Of a stretch of DNA of 35,192 nucleotides, positions 16,128 through 25,109 are shown in pieces; positions within the stretch are counted from its first letter, which is position 1, and every line of letters begins with the position of its first letter. This DNA is from Vibrio sp. Isolate32 (GTDB taxonomy: Bacteria > Pseudomonadota > Gammaproteobacteria > Enterobacterales > Vibrionaceae), in the NCBI RefSeq assembly GCF_022397955.1, contig NZ_JAKEUQ010000018.1:63026-98217 (forward strand). The letters are read 5' to 3'. A program made the translations under genes and the position numbers. The notes below the pieces were generated by a model. That model made no database searches, was not told the origin of the DNA, and saw only the letters and a program-made list of their open reading frames with translations.

Positions 16128-16533
16128 GACTTTCCCAGTTCAGGATTAAAAACGGCACCATCATACCTGTTTTTAAGGTCTCTGTTTACTGAACAAAGGT
16201 AAATTACAGAACAATCGCAAAATTTATGTTGAGAGAACTCAACTGTCGCTGGAGTCCCTTCTTAATGTTCACACCTTTCACTTTTCCCAACACACAACTT
16301 TTGCCTAAACACACCACACTGGTTCGTTTATCGCCTAAAACCCATGTTCTAACTCTATTATTCGCGCGCGTATCACTTATCATTCATACAAAGCAATATG
16401 TTAATTTTCAATGAGTAATCGAATTTATAAAACCATGGCATATATCTAATGTTTGGATAATTCTGATAGAGTTATAACTCCAATGTCATAACTCTTTACT
16501 ACGTTATTCTTTAAACCAATCAGTCAGGATAAC
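16128..16533. other. Promoter region of the sphingomyelinase operon
   Basis: About 400 bases without a convincing gene; the one long plus-strand frame (16226-16414) has no ribosome site and an unlikely composition. The left end carries the yaiL-like promoter. The right end carries an 11-bp inverted repeat with one mismatch (16468-16478 with 16485-16495), 39 bases before the sphingomyelinase start. It may be an operator. Confidence 0.45.
16468..16495. promoter_or_regulatory. Inverted repeat upstream of the sphingomyelinase gene, possible operator
   Basis: AGAGTTATAAC and GTCATAACTCT form an 11-bp inverted repeat with one mismatch around a 6-base spacer. It lies where a repressor or activator of the operon could bind. 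I do not recognise it as a named regulator site. It might also be a weak hairpin in the transcript leader. Confidence 0.35.
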
Positions 16534-17874
16534 GTGAAAATGAAAACTCAATGGACTTGCCTTAGTGCATTACTTGCATCAGCTTCATTAATTTCAACCA
16601 CTGCTATTGCAGATACCGATGTGTATCTGACCAACAACACCAACCAAGTGATGACGATTCAAGCCAACCATACCGGCACCGATCTACTTCAACTTGGCGA
16701 TGAGTGGCAGCAACATGTTGAGAAAATTGGCCCTTGGGAAACGAAGAAGCTGATCAGTTTCAATCGCTGGACTGGTGTGAAATCTGGGAAGACCTATGAG
16801 TTTGACACTGTGGTATCGAACGCTGTGGGCGAGAGTGTTACGTTCAACCAAACCATGAAAGGGCATTGGTATAACTCGACACTGCGACATGGTCTGAGTG
16901 CTGCAGACGTCAACCTAACACTGCACGACGATCGCAAAATTCATCGCAGCACAACCAATGCGTTCGGGATCAATGCAGAGCTAGCACTTAAAGCCGATTC
17001 TACGGCGCGCTACGATGATATTTATTACACCATCACCCCGCCCAAAGTGGATGAGCAGCCAGAACAGGATGCCAACACACTGAAAGTGATGACCTACAAT
17101 ATTTGGGCTCTACCGGCTATCGCTTCGCATATCGGTGATCGTTATGATCTCATCCCTCAATACGTTAAGGGCTACGACGTGTTAGCGCTTCAAGAAGTGT
17201 TTGCCAACGGACGAGATGAGTTCTTGCGTGAACTGGCAAAAGAGTACCCATACCAAACTAAAATGCTCGATAAGGATGGGATTAACATCTATGACGGCGG
17301 CGTGATCATTGTGAGCCGCTATCCGATCGTCAACGAAACACAGTACGTTTTTCCTGATTGCACAGGTACAGATTGCTTCGCAGACAAAGGCGTTAACTAC
17401 GCTGAGGTCATCAAAAATGGCCAGGCTTATCATGTATTCGGCACCCACACAGCATCGTTCGATACAGACACCGCTCGTGACTACCGACAACGTCAATTCA
17501 AGCAAATGCGTGCACTGGCGCAGTCTCTGAATATCCCTGCATCAGAAACTGTGGTTTACAGCGGTGACTTCAACGTGAACAAGCTGAAGTTCCCTGGCGA
17601 CTACCAACAGATGTTCGCTAACTTGCAGGCCGAAGAGCCACAATATTCAGGTTACACCGCTTCTACTTTTGACCCACGTATCAACAACTTTGCAGGCGAA
17701 CCTATGTCGGGTGGCGAGAATGTCGAATACCTTGATTATGTGGTAGTGAGCTCGGAATATGCAGCCAAAACTCATAACGACAACCGCGTGGATGTTCCAA
17801 GGTCAACAAACAGTGAGTTATGGAAGCACTACAACCTTTCAGACCACTTCCCTGTTAGTGCTATGATCAAGTAA
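16534..17874 (+). CDS. Secreted sphingomyelinase C-like phosphodiesterase
   Basis: The 446-residue protein has a signal peptide (cleavage likely after STTAIA, residue 26), an N-terminal region of about 150 residues of unassigned beta type, and a C-terminal endonuclease/exonuclease/phosphatase domain. That domain follows bacterial neutral sphingomyelinases of the Bacillus cereus type: N189 in MTYNIWALP, E221 in LALQEVF (metal ligand), GGVIIVSRYPI, GTHTASF, D345 and N347 in YSGDFNVNK, EYLDYVVVSS, and H438 in LSDHFPV (catalytic). It would hydrolyse sphingomyelin to ceramide and phosphocholine outside the cell and could be haemolytic. The start is a GTG at 16534 with AGGA four bases upstream; an ATG at 16540 is an alternative. 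The next gene begins 15 bases downstream. Confidence 0.87.
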   Translation: MKMKTQWTCLSALLASASLISTTAIADTDVYLTNNTNQVMTIQANHTGTDLLQLGDEWQQHVEKIGPWETKKLISFNRWTGVKSGKTYEFDTVVSNAVGESVTFNQTMKGHWYNSTLRHGLSAADVNLTLHDDRKIHRSTTNAFGINAELALKADSTARYDDIYYTITPPKVDEQPEQDANTLKVMTYNIWALPAIASHIGDRYDLIPQYVKGYDVLALQEVFANGRDEFLRELAKEYPYQTKMLDKDGINIYDGGVIIVSRYPIVNETQYVFPDCTGTDCFADKGVNYAEVIKNGQAYHVFGTHTASFDTDTARDYRQRQFKQMRALAQSLNIPASETVVYSGDFNVNKLKFPGDYQQMFANLQAEEPQYSGYTASTFDPRINNFAGEPMSGGENVEYLDYVVVSSEYAAKTHNDNRVDVPRSTNSELWKHYNLSDHFPVSAMIK

Positions 17875-17889
17875 CTCGGTGAATCAATA

Positions 17890-18864
17890 ATGCATCGAGT
17901 TTTATTAATCACAATGCTCGTCTTAACGGCGAGCATTGTTGGCTACTCATGGTCATCAAACTCCACTGAAACACAGATATCTTCTGCTCAACACACAGAA
18001 GCTAAGCCCCGTGTTTCCAAGACAACTGATTACGATAATCACACACCAACTGCAAGTGCTAGGCCGGAAAATTCAGTATCGCAGAGCAAACAAGCCAGAG
18101 CCGAATCGCTGAACCGGAAAACATATGCAGAAAGCTTAAACAAACTTGAAGGTAAGGCTTTATTCGATGAACTCGATGAATTTTGGAAGCTTTGTCAACA
18201 ACGTGATGACTGCACTGAGCAATTAGCACGGTTAAAATCAGAACTGCCGAGTATATGGTTTGATTTGCTAAGTGATTATCCGCAGCTATCAGTCGATTGG
18301 CAATCAACCCAAAGTACTATTCCACTTGAATCCATAGATATTCTTGAAGAGCGTGTTGCCCTATTCAAGCAGTCTGCACAGCAAGTATGGGGAGAGTTGG
18401 CCCACCAACTATTCGCAGATCAGTTTGCTCACTTAGACTTTACGCTTGACGCACACTCCCTTGAAGTGAATGAAGCGAGCCAGTTTTTGACCAAGTATCA
18501 AGATTTGCTTAGTGAATGGCAAAACAATATGGGCACGTTAAACGCCGAAACAAAACTTCAAAAATATGAACTCGCAATGTCTTTGATAGCCACCAGTTAT
18601 AGCCCTACTGAAATTGCATCAATCAAAGCCGACCTTCAAAATACCTACTTAAATGAAGCGCAGGCCAGCAACATTGCCGCACGAGAACAACAAGTCGCAC
18701 AACAGCAACAAACTGTGATGAGTTATCACGAGCGATTGGATCAGCTCAAAGCGAGCTTAGACTCTCAGCGAGCCTCAAGTTATGCCACTTGGTCTCAGCA
18801 AAATTGGGACCGTTACTATCAGCAGGAAGTCGCCGGTTTCAGAGAGGAATTTTTTAGTAAGTAA
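17890..18864 (+). CDS. Membrane-anchored periplasmic coiled-coil protein, possible foldase for the sphingomyelinase
   Basis: The 324-residue product has a hydrophobic N-terminal segment (residues 4-22), a Ser/Thr/Gln-rich low-complexity linker to about 75, then a mostly helical, Gln/Leu/Ala-rich body. The segment GKALFDELDEFWKLC near 93-107, the helix around SPTEIASIKADL and the Gln-rich helix near the end recall lipase-specific foldases (LifO), which also have a membrane anchor, a variable linker and a helical body. The LifO hallmark motif RxxFDY is not evident, so the family is not proven. It lies 15 bases after the sphingomyelinase gene on the same strand, so the two are surely co-transcribed. 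I infer a periplasmic helper for folding or secretion of that enzyme. It ends four bases before a convergent regulator gene. Confidence 0.6.
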   Translation: MHRVLLITMLVLTASIVGYSWSSNSTETQISSAQHTEAKPRVSKTTDYDNHTPTASARPENSVSQSKQARAESLNRKTYAESLNKLEGKALFDELDEFWKLCQQRDDCTEQLARLKSELPSIWFDLLSDYPQLSVDWQSTQSTIPLESIDILEERVALFKQSAQQVWGELAHQLFADQFAHLDFTLDAHSLEVNEASQFLTKYQDLLSEWQNNMGTLNAETKLQKYELAMSLIATSYSPTEIASIKADLQNTYLNEAQASNIAAREQQVAQQQQTVMSYHERLDQLKASLDSQRASSYATWSQQNWDRYYQQEVAGFREEFFSK

Positions 18865-18868
18865 CGCC

Positions 18869-19903
18869 TTAACTTAGACCATCACGAAACTGCGCGGGCG
18901 TTTTATTGAGCCACCCTTTAAATGCCCTTCTGAAATTTGCAGGGTCGCTATAACCGAGCCTTTCACCGATGTCTTCGATACTCATGGTTGTACCGAGCAG
19001 CAGTTCTTTGGCCAGTTCCACTCGAACTTCGATCAGCAATATTTGATAGCTGGAATCATAGGTCACTAGATCTCGCCTGAGGGTTCGAGAGCTACAGCCA
19101 AACTCATCCGCAAGTTGTTCAATATTCGGGAAGCTGCCTGCGGTTTGATAAAAGATCGTTTTGATCTGGTTAGTGAGCAGATACTCAGAGTCCAGCGTTT
19201 CGACTATCGACTGGCAAGACGCAAGATAGCGCTTCAGTGTCACGGCATCATGAGTCAATAAGGTTTGCGACAAAACCGAGGCACCAAAACGCAGTTCACA
19301 ATGGTTTTGTTCAAAAATCACCTGACACTGGAAACGCTCGTCATAGAACTGGGCGTAATTAGGGCGAGCATAAGGCAAAGCCAAAGTGTGAATATCCAAC
19401 TCATGACCAGTCAGTTCTTTGAACAAAGAGGCAATTGAACTCAAGAAATACTCAGTGCAGAAAGGGAGCAGCTCGCCCACTTCCAAGGTGTTCTCAATCT
19501 GAATCACTGCTTGATCGGAATCTAGAAACAATTTAACCGAGAAGATAGGCCCATTCAGGCGCAGATATTTAAAGCCCGACTTGATGGCCTCTCCGACATT
19601 TTGACTGGTCGATAGCGCATAACCCAACACACCAAAGTGGCTCAAGCTAGCATGTTCTCCCAACCAAAGCCCTAGGCCATCGTGAGGAACGCGCTGATTC
19701 GCCGCGCTAAATAACGCAAGCTTATCAGCATATGTCAGTTTTCCATTCGGTTCTCGCCAATCCATGTTGGACAACCCTACATCATTGAGCAACCTTTCAA
19801 TATCGATACTTCGTTGATCTAAGGTATTCAACAGCAATGCTATATCTAATGTACCCAACTGATGCCTATGTCCGGTTGGCTTATACTCCGCGATGATCTC
19901 CAA
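18869..19903 (-). CDS. AraC-family transcriptional regulator with arabinose-binding-like N-terminus
   Basis: The 344-residue regulator has a ligand-sensing N-terminal domain of the type seen in OruR/ArgR-like AraC proteins (SHFGVLGYALSTSQNVGEAI near residues 88-107, LPFCTEYFLSSIASLFKELTG near 144-164). A C-terminal double helix-turn-helix follows: NIEQLADEFGCSSRTLRRDL and later SIEDIGERLGYSDPANFRRAFKGWLNKTPAQFR. It is divergent from the DUF2804/sterol desaturase pair, with 205 bases between the starts, so those are its most likely targets. It converges on the sphingomyelinase partner gene with only four bases between stops, and no clear terminator separates them. Confidence 0.85.
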   Translation of the reverse strand: MEIIAEYKPTGHRHQLGTLDIALLLNTLDQRSIDIERLLNDVGLSNMDWREPNGKLTYADKLALFSAANQRVPHDGLGLWLGEHASLSHFGVLGYALSTSQNVGEAIKSGFKYLRLNGPIFSVKLFLDSDQAVIQIENTLEVGELLPFCTEYFLSSIASLFKELTGHELDIHTLALPYARPNYAQFYDERFQCQVIFEQNHCELRFGASVLSQTLLTHDAVTLKRYLASCQSIVETLDSEYLLTNQIKTIFYQTAGSFPNIEQLADEFGCSSRTLRRDLVTYDSSYQILLIEVRVELAKELLLGTTMSIEDIGERLGYSDPANFRRAFKGWLNKTPAQFRDGLS

Positions 19904-20108
19904 CCGTCTCTCCTTTTCCGAACGTAGTTGTCACTCAATTATCGACTCAAGGATCGTTGCTCACTGCTCAACATTCGCCAAGTAGCATAAACCATCCATA
20001 GTGGAAAAATCGTGATTAGTGCCTAACTATTGTCCGGATATGACCTCCCAATCCAGCTTAACTCATCGCACAATGGCCTCAGTTGTTAAATTTATGTGAA
20101 CCATCGCT

Positions 20109-21122
20109 ATGATAAAAACCAACCCTGCCCCACATAATTTGATTGATTCTAATGGTCAGCCGACCATTGGGTATTTCGATGGCATCCCAAAGCATCTGAA
20201 CATTGAGAGCTTTCACTACCTGAACTCGATGGATTCAAAAGCAGCCCCTTGGCAGAAGCACTTCCACTACAAGCAATTCCAGTTTGTCAACATCGTCACA
20301 GAAACTCACATTATTGGTGTCGCTATCGCGGATATTCGCTACTTAGGTTCAGCATTTTGTTATGTCTACAACATCGAAAACAACCATCTGGAAGAGTCAT
20401 CTTGGTTGAGGCCGTTTGGGTTTGATAAACAAGTAACACCTTCACCATTTGAAGGTAAGACTTGCATTGCTGGCCAAAGCATTGCTTTCAATATCGAAGG
20501 CGGACAATGGAAAGTTGACTTGAATACCAAGCACATCAAAGCTGATATCACTTTAGACCCTGAAACCGGCAGCTTGCCCATGGCTATGTGCTGCCCAACA
20601 GGTTATTCAGGTTGGACTTACACCCAAAAGCACAATGCTTTGCGAATCAGCGGCGACATCCAAATTAAGGGAAAATCATTAAACCTCACGCAAGCTCGTG
20701 CTGGGTATGACTTTTCGTCAGGCTATATGAGGCGTGAAACCAGTTGGCGCTGGGCGAGCATCAATACACAGTCTAAGAGCACTGATATTGGCCTCAACCT
20801 CGCGGCGGGCGTCAATGAAACGGGCGGCTGCGAAAACGTGTTATGGGTCAATGGAACCAGACACTTGCTTAACCCGGTACAGTTTAACTTCAGTCGCCGA
20901 GACACGAATTTACCTTGGCAGATAACATCACAAGATGAACGTATAAACCTAACGTTTACCCCCCTTAATAATCGAAGCGAAAAGCTCAATTTATGGCTTC
21001 TCAAGAGTAACTTCCGCCAGTTCATTGGTCACTTTTCTGGCTCGATTGAAGACAACAATGGCATTGCCCACCAACTTGATGGTGTTTTCGGCATAACAGA
21101 AGATCACTTTGCTCGCTGGTAG
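20109..21122 (+). CDS. DUF2804 domain protein
   Basis: The 337-residue protein has no signal peptide or membrane segments. It matches my recollection of the DUF2804 family, with PWQKHFHYKQFQFVNIVTET near residues 47-66, GVAIADIRYLGSAFCYVYN, a CCPTGYSGWTYTQKHNALRI segment near 160-179, DFSSGYMRRETSWRWAS near 201-217, and NETGGCENVLWVNG. The family is often placed by its fold among lipocalin-like, hydrophobic-ligand-binding proteins, but no activity is established to my knowledge. It lies 87 bases upstream of a sterol desaturase-like gene, on the same strand, and divergent from an AraC regulator. A lipid-handling role is inferred from these neighbours. Confidence 0.8.
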   Translation: MIKTNPAPHNLIDSNGQPTIGYFDGIPKHLNIESFHYLNSMDSKAAPWQKHFHYKQFQFVNIVTETHIIGVAIADIRYLGSAFCYVYNIENNHLEESSWLRPFGFDKQVTPSPFEGKTCIAGQSIAFNIEGGQWKVDLNTKHIKADITLDPETGSLPMAMCCPTGYSGWTYTQKHNALRISGDIQIKGKSLNLTQARAGYDFSSGYMRRETSWRWASINTQSKSTDIGLNLAAGVNETGGCENVLWVNGTRHLLNPVQFNFSRRDTNLPWQITSQDERINLTFTPLNNRSEKLNLWLLKSNFRQFIGHFSGSIEDNNGIAHQLDGVFGITEDHFARW

Positions 21123-21209
21123 CGAAATTCTGCTGACCGAATCACAGGCTACCAAGTCTAAGTAAACTTGATACTAAGAACACGTCTGGTGTCTCAACAA
21201 GGGTAAAAC

Positions 21210-22058
21210 ATGAATATCGACGCATTAATCAATCACCCCAAATGGCTACTGTTGGTATTAGCGCCCTTATTCGTAGTGTGCATGTTGGCTGAGTATTTTA
21301 TCGGTCAGAAGCAAGGCCGGTTGCCTGCTAACTCCAGCTATAAGCTTTCAGAAGTGATGTGTAACTTTACACTTGCAGGAATGCATCAACTCTCCGATTT
21401 ACTCACCGGGTTATTGGTCATGCAGCTGTATCTTTGGATGTTCGGTTGGCGCTTAATGGACATCGAGATGGGCATGCTAAGTTTTGCTGTATTGATGGTG
21501 TTACAAGACTTTTTCTATTATTGGTTCCATAGAGCAAGCCATCGTATTCGCTGGATGTGGGCGGCACACGTGGCACACCACAGTTCAGAACAAATGAACT
21601 TTAGCACTGCGTTTCGTCAGAGCTTGATGTACCCATTCGCAGGCATGTGGCTATTTTGGGTACCGTTAGTCATCATAGGTTTTGACCCTAAATGCGTCAT
21701 CTTTATAGTACTTCTAAATCTAGGTTTGCAGTTCTTTGTCCACACACAATGGATACGGAGCTTAGGGCCACTTGAATACATCTTTAACACCCCTTCGCAC
21801 CATCGTGTTCATCACGGCAAAAATCCTCAATACATCGATAAGAACTACGCCGGTGTTTTGATCATTTGGGATAAGTTGTTTGGTACGTTCGAACCTGAAG
21901 TTGAAACTGTTAGTTACGGCGTCACAAAACCAGTAAACAATTTTAACCCTATAATCGTCACCTTTCAAGAATGGAAGGCTATATTCAAAGATTTGAAGAA
22001 CCGAGAGTTAACCATAAAACAAAAAGTACAGCTGATACTTTCACCTCCATCTGATTAG
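21210..22058 (+). CDS. Sterol desaturase/fatty acid hydroxylase-family membrane di-iron oxygenase
   Basis: The 282-residue membrane protein has about four to five hydrophobic segments and the complete set of histidine boxes of the family: HRASH (107-111), HVAHH (120-124), H178 and HHRVHH (197-202), which hold a di-iron centre for O2-dependent hydroxylation or desaturation of lipid chains. The substrate cannot be read from sequence. GLGxx-like NLGLQFFVHTQ and the closing WDKLFGTFEPE segment are also typical. An AAGGGTAA site precedes the ATG. It follows the DUF2804 gene as the second gene of a likely operon controlled by the divergent AraC regulator. Confidence 0.9.
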   Translation: MNIDALINHPKWLLLVLAPLFVVCMLAEYFIGQKQGRLPANSSYKLSEVMCNFTLAGMHQLSDLLTGLLVMQLYLWMFGWRLMDIEMGMLSFAVLMVLQDFFYYWFHRASHRIRWMWAAHVAHHSSEQMNFSTAFRQSLMYPFAGMWLFWVPLVIIGFDPKCVIFIVLLNLGLQFFVHTQWIRSLGPLEYIFNTPSHHRVHHGKNPQYIDKNYAGVLIIWDKLFGTFEPEVETVSYGVTKPVNNFNPIIVTFQEWKAIFKDLKNRELTIKQKVQLILSPPSD

Positions 22059-22256
22059 GTGAGAGATTATGATTACTAAGAGATAGCCACGATTAGATTC
22101 AAAAGCATACCCATTGGCTCGATTGGATAGTAAAGCACCGTTTTCCGGCAATTTATTTGTGATCTGGCTTGCACGCGTACCGCATACTATCAGATACTGA
22201 ACAAAACTAATCTTCAGCCACAGTAAACGTTACGCGCTTGCTGTTCAGGAAATTCA

Positions 22257-23681
22257 ATGAGTTCAGATAATCAGCCAACCTACTTCTTTTTCGATTACGA
22301 AACGTGGGGCGTTAGCCCAGCAAAAGACCGCCCGAGTCAGTTTGCGGGTGTTCGTACCGATCAAGATTTCAATGTTATTGGAGAGCCTCTGGTTATCTAT
22401 TGCCAACCTCCTGCTGATTACCTTCCTGCACCTGAAGCTGCACTGATCACTCGCATCACTCCACAAAAAGCCATGTCTCAAGGCCTACCGGAACCTGAGT
22501 TCATCGCTAAGATTCATGCTGAGCTTGCAAAACCAAACACCACAAGCCTTGGCTACAACAGCATTCGATTCGATGACGAAGTCACGCGTTATACCTGTTA
22601 CCGCAACTTCATTGACCCATATGCATGGAGCTGGCAGAACGGCAACTCACGTTGGGATCTGTTAGATGTGATGCGTGCCGTACACGCCTTGCGCCCAGAC
22701 GGCATTGTTTGGCCAGACAATGAAGAAGGTTTCCCGAGCTTCAAACTGGAACACCTATCTGTGGCAAATGGCATTGAACACGAAAACGCGCACGATGCGA
22801 TGGCCGATGTTATTGCGACTATTGAACTCGCGAAAAGGCTCAAAGCCGCACAACCTAAGATGTTTGATTATCTCTACAACATGCGCCACAAACGTAAGCT
22901 GAATGAGCTGGTCGACATAGTCAATATGACACCTTTGATGCACGTTTCAGGCATGTTTGGTCGTGACTGCAATTACACCAGTTGGATTGTTCCTATGGCG
23001 TGGCACCCAACCAATCAGAATGCCGTTATCGTAGTTGATTTGGCCAAGGATCCGAGTCCGTTATTAGAGCTGGATACAGATGCACTTAGAGAAAGGCTCT
23101 ACACCAAACGCAGTGAACTTGCTGAAGACGAGCTACCCGTACCAATCAAATTGGTTCAGCTGAACAAGTGCCCTATTCTTGCGCCAGCCAAAACGCTGAC
23201 GGCTGAAAATGCCGAAACCATCGGTATCGATCGCCAACAATGCTTGAAGAACTTGGCCCTACTGCGCGAACACCCAGAAATTCGTGACAAATTGATTGGC
23301 TTATATTCACAGGAACGTGAGTACGAACAGAGCGACGATGTAGATACACAGCTTTACGACGGTTTCTTTTCACCTGCTGATAAAACAGCGATGAACATCA
23401 TTCGCGAAACTGATCCTAACAACTTGGCAGCTTTGGATATCACCTTCAGTGATGAACGTATTAAACCGTTACTGTTCCGTTACCGTGCGCGTAACTTCCC
23501 ATGGACGCTCAACGAAGCTGAACAATTGAAATGGGCGAACCATTGTCGTGAACTTTATGAAAGCCGTTTAGAAGAGTACATGCTGAACCTTGAAAACCTC
23601 GCGCACGAACATGAAAGTGACGAGAAAAAAATGGCTATCTTGAAGGCGGTTTATCAGTACGTAGAAAAGTTAGCTAGCTAA
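22257..23681 (+). CDS. sbcB: Exonuclease I SbcB
   Basis: This 3'-to-5' single-strand DNA exonuclease works in mismatch repair and recombination. The 474-residue length matches ExoI. The DEDD-type active site is visible, with D13 and E15 in FFFDYETWG, the [13 protein letters not shown] segment near residues 98-110, and [17 protein letters not shown] near 177-193. The C-terminal SH3-like and helical parts specific to ExoI follow ([34 protein letters not shown]). The ATG is preceded by AGGAAATTCA. The gene precedes lrgA by 25 bases, so read-through into lrgAB is possible. Confidence 0.95.
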   Translation: MSSDNQPTYFFFDYETWGVSPAKDRPSQFAGVRTDQDFNVIGEPLVIYCQPPADYLPAPEAALITRITPQKAMSQGLPEPEFIAKIHAELAKPNTTSLGYNSIRFDDEVTRYTCYRNFIDPYAWSWQNGNSRWDLLDVMRAVHALRPDGIVWPDNEEGFPSFKLEHLSVANGIEHENAHDAMADVIATIELAKRLKAAQPKMFDYLYNMRHKRKLNELVDIVNMTPLMHVSGMFGRDCNYTSWIVPMAWHPTNQNAVIVVDLAKDPSPLLELDTDALRERLYTKRSELAEDELPVPIKLVQLNKCPILAPAKTLTAENAETIGIDRQQCLKNLALLREHPEIRDKLIGLYSQEREYEQSDDVDTQLYDGFFSPADKTAMNIIRETDPNNLAALDITFSDERIKPLLFRYRARNFPWTLNEAEQLKWANHCRELYESRLEEYMLNLENLAHEHESDEKKMAILKAVYQYVEKLAS

Positions 23682-23706
23682 TTCCATTATCAAGAGATGT
23701 AACACT

Positions 23707-24078
23707 TTGAAAGAAAGATTAATCCAACTGGTTTACTGCTTAATCTCTTTCACCTTAATCATGGGTGCACTTACAGCAGGTAACACGTTACAGCACTTTT
23801 TGGATACCTCAATCCCAGGCAGTATTTTTGGTATGTTGATTCTATTTGCCGCCATGGTGATTGGTATTGTTCCTTCGCACTGGGTGCAGCCGGGTGCAAG
23901 CTTGATTATCCGCCTAATGATTTTGCTTTTTGTTCCGATCAGTGTTGGGTTGATGGATCACTTCAATATGCTCATCGCCAATGCATTGCCTATTATGGCA
24001 AGTGCCGTTGGTGGAACGCTCATCGTATTGGTGTCCCTGTCATGGTTCTTAGACCGCTTGCTTTCGAGAGGTAACTGA
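23707..24078 (+). CDS. LrgA/CidA-family membrane protein, YohJ-like
   Basis: The 123-residue protein has four hydrophobic segments and the family signature [13 protein letters not shown] near residues 37-49, then [18 protein letters not shown]. LrgA/CidA proteins resemble holins and pair with LrgB in control of envelope integrity or export of small metabolites. The start is a TTG at 23707 with a weak AAGAGAT site about ten bases upstream. The next ATG (23761) would lose the first helix, so the TTG is preferred. It overlaps nothing but sits two bases before lrgB. Confidence 0.85.
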   Translation: MKERLIQLVYCLISFTLIMGALTAGNTLQHFLDTSIPGSIFGMLILFAAMVIGIVPSHWVQPGASLIIRLMILLFVPISVGLMDHFNMLIANALPIMASAVGGTLIVLVSLSWFLDRLLSRGN

Positions 24079-24080
24079 TC

Positions 24081-24758
24081 ATGTGGATTCTACTCACCAT
24101 CGTGGTATTCCTGTTTGCTCGCAGGGTAAGTCAAAAAGTAAACTCACCGCTGTGTAACCCTCTGCTTATCAGCATTGGTATCATCATTCCGATTCTCACG
24201 TTCTTTAGAGTACCGTTTGAGACTTACTATGCTGACAACACCTGGATTACGTACATGCTTCAGCCAGCGGTTGTCGCCCTAGCTTATCCGTTATATGAAC
24301 AGCTACCTCAAATTCGAGCTAACTGGCGAATCATTACCTTTGCATGCACGCTGGGTAGTGTGATGTCGATGACCACAGCGGCAATGATTGCCGTCGCTTT
24401 CAAAGCCGACCTAAGTTTGATTGCAAGTTTATTAGGTAAGTCAGTCACCACGCCAATTGCGATGGAAGTATCAAGCCATTTAGGTGGTGAAGCAGCGATT
24501 GCGGCAATACTGGTATTGATCGTTGGTCTGTTTGGGGCAATCTTTGCTTATCCAATCTACAATCTCATCGGTATTAAGAGCCCTATCGCCCGTGGTTTAA
24601 CCATGGGTACCGTGTCTCACGCTTTAGGCACGGCAACATGTGCTGAAAAGAATCAGGAAGATGCAGCATTCAGTTCTTTGGCTCTTGTGCTTTGTGGCGT
24701 CATTACTTCAATCATCGCACCGAGTATATTTTCGCTTGTAGTTTGGTTCTATTCTTAA
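24081..24758 (+). CDS. LrgB/CidB-family membrane protein, YohK-like
   Basis: The 225-residue multi-helix membrane protein carries the LrgB hallmarks: NPLLISIGIIIP near the N-terminus, YMLQPAVVALAYPLYEQ near 54-70, LLGKSVTTPIAMEVSSHLGG near 117-136 and RGLTMGTVSHALGTA near 171-185. It follows lrgA with two bases between, as in yohJK/lrgAB operons. In Gram-positive bacteria and plants, relatives influence cell lysis or move glycolate or pyruvate; the Vibrio substrate is not known to me. A strong terminator follows 90 bases downstream. Confidence 0.9.
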   Translation: MWILLTIVVFLFARRVSQKVNSPLCNPLLISIGIIIPILTFFRVPFETYYADNTWITYMLQPAVVALAYPLYEQLPQIRANWRIITFACTLGSVMSMTTAAMIAVAFKADLSLIASLLGKSVTTPIAMEVSSHLGGEAAIAAILVLIVGLFGAIFAYPIYNLIGIKSPIARGLTMGTVSHALGTATCAEKNQEDAAFSSLALVLCGVITSIIAPSIFSLVVWFYS

Positions 24759-25038
24759 CCACCGTGATTTCAGTTGAAACGCTGATTGATCATTGGTTAC
24801 CTAATAGATATAGCTAGCGGTTTTAAAGTGTGACAAATATCCAAATGGCCCAAGCAGAACTCTGATTATTTCAGTGTTAGCTTGGGCTTTTTTCTCGCAT
24901 TTAGTCAGCAATAGCAGACAAATCGCAATCTGTTTAGGCCAATAAGTGCGATATCAATGGCAGTTTTTTATATTGCAATCGATTTCATCTGTGACCTCAC
25001 TCTAATTATGCAAGCCAATGTAACAACAACAACTCTAT
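24759..25038. other. Gap between lrgB and the cdd promoter
   Basis: It holds the lrgAB terminator (24848-24893) and further left a short AT-rich tail. On the right, TTGCAATCG near 24973 and ATGCAAGCC near 25008 resemble CytR half-sites, and a TGTGACC half-site for CRP lies near 24990. No gene seen. Confidence 0.4.
24848..24893 (+). terminator. Rho-independent terminator of the lrgA-lrgB operon
   Basis: GCCCAAGC (24848-24855) pairs with GCTTGGGC (24880-24887), enclosing a smaller CTGA/TCAG stem, and six T follow directly on the plus strand. Confidence 0.9.
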
Positions 25039-25080
25039 AGTGATCATTATCACAGAAAAATCCTGAGCATTGCATAGAAT
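25039..25080 (+). promoter_or_regulatory. cdd: CRP-dependent cdd promoter
   Basis: AGTGA-N6-TCACA (25039-25054) matches the CRP consensus at nine of ten core bases. A TAGAAT -10 element at 25075-25080 predicts a start near 25087, which puts the CRP centre at about -41, the class II position. In E. coli cdd is controlled by CRP and CytR, so the site fits family knowledge. Confidence 0.65.
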
Positions 25081-25109
25081 TAAAGCCTAAGGTCAATTAA
25101 GGATTCAAC

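Noticed and set aside
16226..16414. 62-codon plus-strand frame upstream of the sphingomyelinase
   Set aside because: No ribosome site and random-looking composition, and it lies in the promoter region.
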